From: Nitrospirota bacterium | GTDB taxonomy: Bacteria > Nitrospirota > Nitrospiria > Nitrospirales > Nitrospiraceae | Length of the DNA stretch: 64,000 nt | Direction: 5' to 3' | NCBI GenBank assembly: GCA_016219645.1 | Contig: JACRLR010000004.1 | Coordinates: forward strand, 59,968-123,967 | Shown here: positions 61,428 to 64,000 of the stretch, one piece after another | Numbering within the stretch: the first letter of the stretch is position 1 | Layout of the letters: the number at the start of each line of letters is the position of its first letter | Position numbers and translations under genes: made by a program | The notes under the pieces: model-generated | What the model saw: only the letters and a program-made list of their open reading frames with translations | Told to the model about the DNA's origin: nothing | Database searches by the model: none

Positions 61428-61979
61428 TTGGAACCATGGATTTTGACTTGTTGGTGCCGTGACTCACCCTGGACTGCCGCCCACCGTTGGCATGTGCTAA
61501 ACGATATCAGAAAAAAGAACGCCTCGGTGACGAGAAGAATCATCGACTACTTCCGCAAGAACGTCGGCCAAGAGATAACAGGAGAAGAGCTCAAATATCT
61601 GGCCAAGGACAGGAAAGAATGGGCCCGTCGCGTTCGTGAGTTGCGGACGGAACAAGGTTGGCCCATCGTCACCAAAAATAGCGGACGCGAGGATTTGGCT
61701 ATTGGCGTATATGTTCTGGAAGAAGACCGGCAGGCGTACGAACACGATCGCTCAATACCCGATTCTATTCGGGTTGCGGTCTTGGAACGAGACGGGTTCA
61801 GATGTGTCGAATGTGGCTGGCACAGGGGCATGCTTTCACCGGACGATCCCAGAAAGATGCTGGAGCTCCACCACAAACAGCATCATAAGGATAGGGGTGG
61901 AAACACACTCAACAATCTCGATACTCTTTGCAATGTCCATCATGATGAACAGCATCGAAGAACTCGGCGATCAGTGTGA
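61428..61979 (+). CDS. HNH endonuclease
   Basis: The product of up to 183 residues has an N-terminal winged-helix-like part (SVTRRIIDYFRKNVGQEITG, EELKYLAKDRKEWARRVREL, then TEQGWPIVTKNSGREDLAIG) and a C-terminal HNH/zinc domain: DGFRCVECGW, LELHHKQHHKDRGGNTLNN, and LDTLCNVHHDEQH. Such proteins accompany DNA methylases and other restriction functions. The start is unsure: the TTG at 61428 has AGGAGAA almost touching it, and a GTG at 61494 also fits. A downstream gene starts immediately after the stop codon. Confidence 0.85.
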   Translation: MEPWILTCWCRDSPWTAAHRWHVLNDIRKKNASVTRRIIDYFRKNVGQEITGEELKYLAKDRKEWARRVRELRTEQGWPIVTKNSGREDLAIGVYVLEEDRQAYEHDRSIPDSIRVAVLERDGFRCVECGWHRGMLSPDDPRKMLELHHKQHHKDRGGNTLNNLDTLCNVHHDEQHRRTRRSV

Positions 61980-62345
61980 TTGAAACAATGGATCAGCGAT
62001 CGGAGAAGGCGAATGTTGTCGGACCATGACATCCAGGCTGCTCAAGTTAGCTTTGATCCCCCTCTATGGCAAAGAAAGAAAAAGAGAGAGGTGTCCCTAA
62101 TAGCTCATCGTGGAGCGACGCTCAAAGGGATCACGATTTCTCAAGAAAAAGACGGTCCAACCATTAGAGTCCCGCACGTTCTACACATCGTAAACAGACC
62201 AGAGCATGGACTTATTGAAGCACCCAAGCGGCTAGAAGAAGGATACGTAGAGCAACCAGTATCTGACTTGGCCCGTGAAACACTTCTTCGTAGGGTAAGG
62301 GATGTCTACCAGGAAGAATTGGCTCGGGTCCGCAAGGAACGATAA
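61980..62345 (+). CDS. Hypothetical basic protein encoded after the HNH nuclease
   Basis: This frame of 121 residues begins with a TTG directly at the HNH stop. A second TTG at 62013 would remove 11 residues. It is rich in Arg/Lys, with RGATLKGITISQEKDGPTIR, HVLHIVNRPEHGLIEAPKRL and ETLLRRVRDVYQEELARVRK, and may bind nucleic acid. Immediate adjacency and the same strand suggest a shared transcript with the two upstream genes. No family recognised. Confidence 0.55.
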   Translation: MKQWISDRRRRMLSDHDIQAAQVSFDPPLWQRKKKREVSLIAHRGATLKGITISQEKDGPTIRVPHVLHIVNRPEHGLIEAPKRLEEGYVEQPVSDLARETLLRRVRDVYQEELARVRKER

Positions 62346-62394
62346 ATCGTGCAGAACTAAAGGGGGCATTCAGCCTTTTTCCGGCAGCGGTGGC

Positions 62395-62480
62395 CACGCT
62401 GACGCTGAACTCAGGCAGGGAGCAGGCTGGCGGTGGAGGGGAAGGTTGAGGCTGAGGTTAAGGCTCAGGCTCAGTAAAGA
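62395..62480. repeat. 6-nt-period repeat tract
   Basis: GGTTGA, GGCTGA, GGTTAA, GGCTCA, GGCTCA (62451-62480), preceded by related TGACGCTGAACTCAGG at 62399. It lies directly upstream of the interrupted secreted-protein gene. Confidence 0.6.
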
Positions 62481-62488
62481 GGCTAGCG

Positions 62489-62825
62489 ATGCCGGTTCTC
62501 TTCCTCCTGTTGCTCCTGATGCTGACACTGCCTCTCCCCGTCCACGCGGAAGATCTCGGCGAGTTGAGTGCGAATCCCGTTGGTCTGTCTGGTTCATTTG
62601 GTCTATTCGGTCTGTCTGGTTTCTCTGGTCTCTCTGGTCCCTTTGCTTGATTTTCCGTTCAGGTCAACAAGACCGACCAAATGGACCAGATCAACGAGAT
62701 AGACCAGTTTCGGCTCTCCGTTCTCGCCGGACTCAATCAACAATTCCTTCGGCGCCGGGAATCGCTATAGTCTCAGCAGTCCCACGAATCCCTACGGCCA
62801 CGGCCTGCGAATCGAAGGTCGTTGA
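62489..62825 (+). pseudogene. Secreted Asn-Pro-repeat protein gene interrupted by a 9-nt-period hairpin
   Basis: The 5' piece starts at the ATG at 62489 and encodes a signal peptide (PVLFLLLLLMLTLPLPVHA) and EDLGELSANP. It then enters the repeat and reads GLSGSFGLFGLSGFSGLSG up to a stop at 62650. The 3' piece, in another frame at 62703-62825, encodes FGSPFSPDSINNSFGAGN, RYSLSSPTNPYGHGL and RIEGR before a stop. Those two pieces are the start and end of one known type of small exported protein with SPFSPDSINNPYG-like repeats, normally about 100-130 residues. The centre is missing and replaced by element R6. Confidence 0.75.
62581..62706. repeat. 9-nt-period hairpin element R6, inside a gene
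   Basis: Left arm units TGGTCTGTC, TGGTTCATT, TGGTCTATT, CGGTCTGTC, TGGTTTCTC, TGGTCTCTC, TGGTCCCTT; turn TTTTCCGTTCAGGTCAACAA; right arm GACCGACCAAATGGACCAG, ATCAACGAGATAGACCAG. It is the most regular copy in the window. Confidence 0.85.
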
Positions 62826-63280
62826 TCCAACCGCTGAATCGTTCCATGTGATCTCATTCCTGCTTGTCTCTTCGGTTTCCATCCCGACTCACGGGTTTGT
62901 TGTCGTAGCCAGGCCCGGCAGCGGCCGACCGGCTAGCACCTGCGAGGCGCACCGCTCGCGCCAGTAAGACTGTCACTCCCGCCGCTTATCCCTCTCCGGC
63001 ACGCCGGCAACGTCCTCTGCCGAGCCCGGACTATTCATGAATACCTGCTATGTCATTCGATCCTCTCGCCCGGCGGGGCTTTTCTCGTTCGGCCTCCTCG
63101 ACGGACTGACAGTACGCCTGCGTCGGCCTTGCTTGCGAGAAGCCCCGGCGGGCTTCGGTCTCGAACGCCTCGCGACGGCATTCATGAATAATCCTGGCTT
63201 GCGTTTCCTTCGTGAACTGTGCGTTGGCTCTCCTCTTCCTGTGAGAGAGCCAACTTCATTTCAACCAAGGAGGACACAAG
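62826..63280. other. Gene-free stretch with an inverted repeat and a leader hairpin
   Basis: GCCCGGCGGGGCTTTTCTCG (63068-63087) faces CGAGAAGCCCCGGCGGGC (63136-63153). The palindrome ATTCATGAATA occurs twice (63033-63043 and 63180-63190), flanking the inverted repeat. A perfect 10-bp hairpin GTTGGCTCTC/GAGAGCCAAC (63223-63232/63245-63254) precedes the Shine-Dalgarno AAGGAGGA of the next gene. No credible gene is seen. Confidence 0.55.
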
Positions 63281-63492
63281 ATGGCTACAAACACATCATC
63301 CACACAAACGGCCAACACGCTGTGATGTGGCAACATCAAAGCGACGATCTGGGAGCATGTCAGCGAGAAGGGACGGATCAATCCGGAGAATGGCGCAATG
63401 GCACCTCATTCGGTCTCAACGACCTTGAGGCATTGCTCACTGTGGCGCGTGAAGCCAAGGACTGGATGGCGACTCATGCCTTAAAGCGCTGA
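63281..63492 (+). pseudogene. Small conserved protein gene with in-frame TGA and frameshift
   Basis: The ATG at 63281 has an excellent Shine-Dalgarno (AAGGAGGACACAAG). The frame reads MATNTSSTQTANTL, then TGA, then CGNIKATIWEHVSEKG. A later part, in another frame, reads EWRNGTSFGLNDLEALLTVA and REAKDWMATHALKR before the stop at 63492. Intact relatives read ...RCGNVKATIWEN...SFGLNDLEALLTVAREAKEWM without a break, so the CGA of Arg has become TGA and several residues plus the frame were lost in the middle. The family is common on mobile elements and has no assigned function. A hairpin follows the stop. Confidence 0.65.
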
Positions 63493-63504
63493 GCCGCTTC
63501 CAGA

Positions 63505-63532
63505 GGAAGCCTTCGGCCCTCCGGGGGCTTCC
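63505..63532 (+). terminator. Hairpin after the 63281 pseudogene
   Basis: GGAAGCC (63505-63511) pairs with GGCTTCC (63526-63532), with a GC-rich loop. No T-tract, so of limited strength. Confidence 0.45.
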
Positions 63533-63563
63533 CTCCCAATTAAAACGGATGGAGAATGACAAA

Positions 63564-63686
63564 TTAGTGCTGCGTCTTATAGCGTGTGGGCTTCTTCGAC
63601 ACTTCCTCGTCGGTCATTTCGGTAGCCATGCGGTAGCAGGACTCTCTAACCTCATGGCTTCTCAAACGATTGTCAGCCGCAGCAAA
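63564..63686 (-). pseudogene. C-terminal protein fragment of unknown family
   Basis: A 40-residue frame without its own start reads FAAADNRLRSHEVRESCYRM followed by ATEMTDEEVSKKPTRYKTQH and a stop. It has the look of a genuine protein end, but a stop codon precedes it upstream, and no family was recognised. It lies among other fragments near the right edge. Confidence 0.3.
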
Positions 63687-63740
63687 CTAACAAACCGCAG
63701 GTCATCACAGCGATTGAGTCTGTGCGTTGCGCCCGACGGC

Positions 63741-63866
63741 TCACTTCAGAGGTTGGAACCGAAGGTCATCAAAATAGGTGACCGCGTCGGACTTCGTCCA
63801 AAGCCCCACCTGCCCGTGAGTGAATGTGTGGTCGCAGAGGTCAATGACCCTCTTTTCGTGGTGATG
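63741..63866 (-). pseudogene. C-terminal fragment of a LamG/DUF1080-like exported protein
   Basis: The minus strand encodes EKRVIDLCDHTFTHGQVGLW followed by TKSDAVTYFDDLRFQPLK and a stop. GQVGLWTKSDAVTYFDDL is typical of the final strands of DUF1080/concanavalin-like domains. It lacks everything upstream, because the fragment is directly preceded by the end of a probable transposase gene. No start codon is available. Confidence 0.5.
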
Positions 63867-64000
63867 TCACGCGACTTGTGTAAATTGGCGAAGGGTGCGC
63901 GGGCGCCACTCCAGGTTAAACCGGTTAAAGATGGAGAAGATCATCCGCTCCACGCTCTGCACGTTCACGAAACACACCATCGGGCGGGTCCGCCGTCGGA
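63867..64000 (-). mobile_element. 3' end of a probable transposase gene, cut by the window edge
   Basis: The minus strand reads RTRPMVCFVNVQSVERMIFS, then IFNRFNLEWRPRTLRQFTQV, A and a stop at 63867. I recall this ending from a group of bacterial DDE-type transposases, though I cannot assign an IS family. The stop lies directly next to the broken DUF1080-like fragment, as expected if an element inserted there. Inverted repeat ends could not be identified. Confidence 0.4.

Noticed and set aside
62302..62967. A 221-residue frame across the right accessory region
   Set aside because: It crosses the 6-nt tract, the 9-nt hairpin and both halves of the interrupted gene in a different frame; a by-product of repeats without stop codons.
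63654..64000. A frame open to the right edge on the plus strand (starts MASQTIVSRSKL)
   Set aside because: The minus strand of the same stretch carries recognisable ends of a DUF1080-like protein and a probable transposase, so the plus frame is most likely accidental.

Overview
The window is bacterial chromosome, and its gene content fits Nitrospira (phylum Nitrospirota). The pointers are a stand-alone ferredoxin:thioredoxin reductase catalytic subunit, an orphan nuoF plus 2Fe-2S ferredoxin pair, F0 ATP synthase genes separated from F1, a NorD-like von Willebrand protein, many GTG/TTG starts, moderately high GC, and dispersed palindromic intergenic repeats that I associate with Nitrospira genomes. 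The genus call is an inference from recalled families. No 16S gene is present.

Layout. 1-1.5 kb: a frameshifted ORF6N gene, a block of nested inverted repeats, and a Phd/RelE-type toxin-antitoxin pair with a visible promoter and operator. 1.5-10.8 kb: PilZ/TPR protein, envelope proteins (beta-barrel, Slp-like lipoprotein, secreted propeller-like protein, lipocalin), aldo/keto reductase, MsbA-type ABC exporter, a 31-residue mS38-like protein. 10.8-25.4 kb: nadB, lytic transglycosylase, pabB-pabC, atpZ-B-E-F, larE, rlmN with two M16 peptidase genes, a Slt-type transglycosylase, then zapB-like/zapA. 25.4-34.1 kb: probable 6S RNA, rny-ymdB-xseA-xseB-tlyA, epimerase, rhodanese, cutA behind a sigma-54-like promoter, M23 peptidase. 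34.3-50.9 kb: fhs, hflK-hflC, ferredoxin:thioredoxin reductase, a 1013-residue VWA protein, mdh, a PuuD-like membrane protein, nuoF-ferredoxin, an IscA-type protein, queD-like, folE, rarA. 50.9-55.5 kb: PilZ protein, ABC-F ATPase, tRNA-Ala(GGC), purA, tRNA-Lys(TTT). 55.5-64 kb is accessory: BrnT/BrnA, DUF2442, a truncated excisionase-like HTH, a 1041-residue phospholipase-D-like/DEAD helicase/DUF3427 protein, an HNH nuclease operon, and then mostly gene fragments, including a probable transposase end at the right edge.

The most unusual signal is repeats rather than genes. Six intergenic elements (51.3-62.7 kb) consist of a degenerate 9-nt unit (roughly TGGTCTNTT) repeated in tandem and followed by its reverse complement, so each can fold into a long imperfect hairpin. 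A sister family uses 7-nt units (near 43.1, 47.7, 53.3, 55.2 and 56.5 kb). One 9-nt element sits inside a gene for a secreted Asn-Pro-rich repeat protein, with recognisable N- and C-terminal halves on either side, which is direct evidence that the element can enter or replace coding sequence. A third repeat family of about 125 bp (7.8, 38.1, 48.4 kb, and a related core near 0.5 kb) is also palindromic.

Most core genes are housekeeping genes with clear functions. The parts best suited to follow-up are the repeat families, an apparent ACG start codon for xseA, the helicase/HNH cluster, and the purA promoter with its 5'-terminal hairpin.
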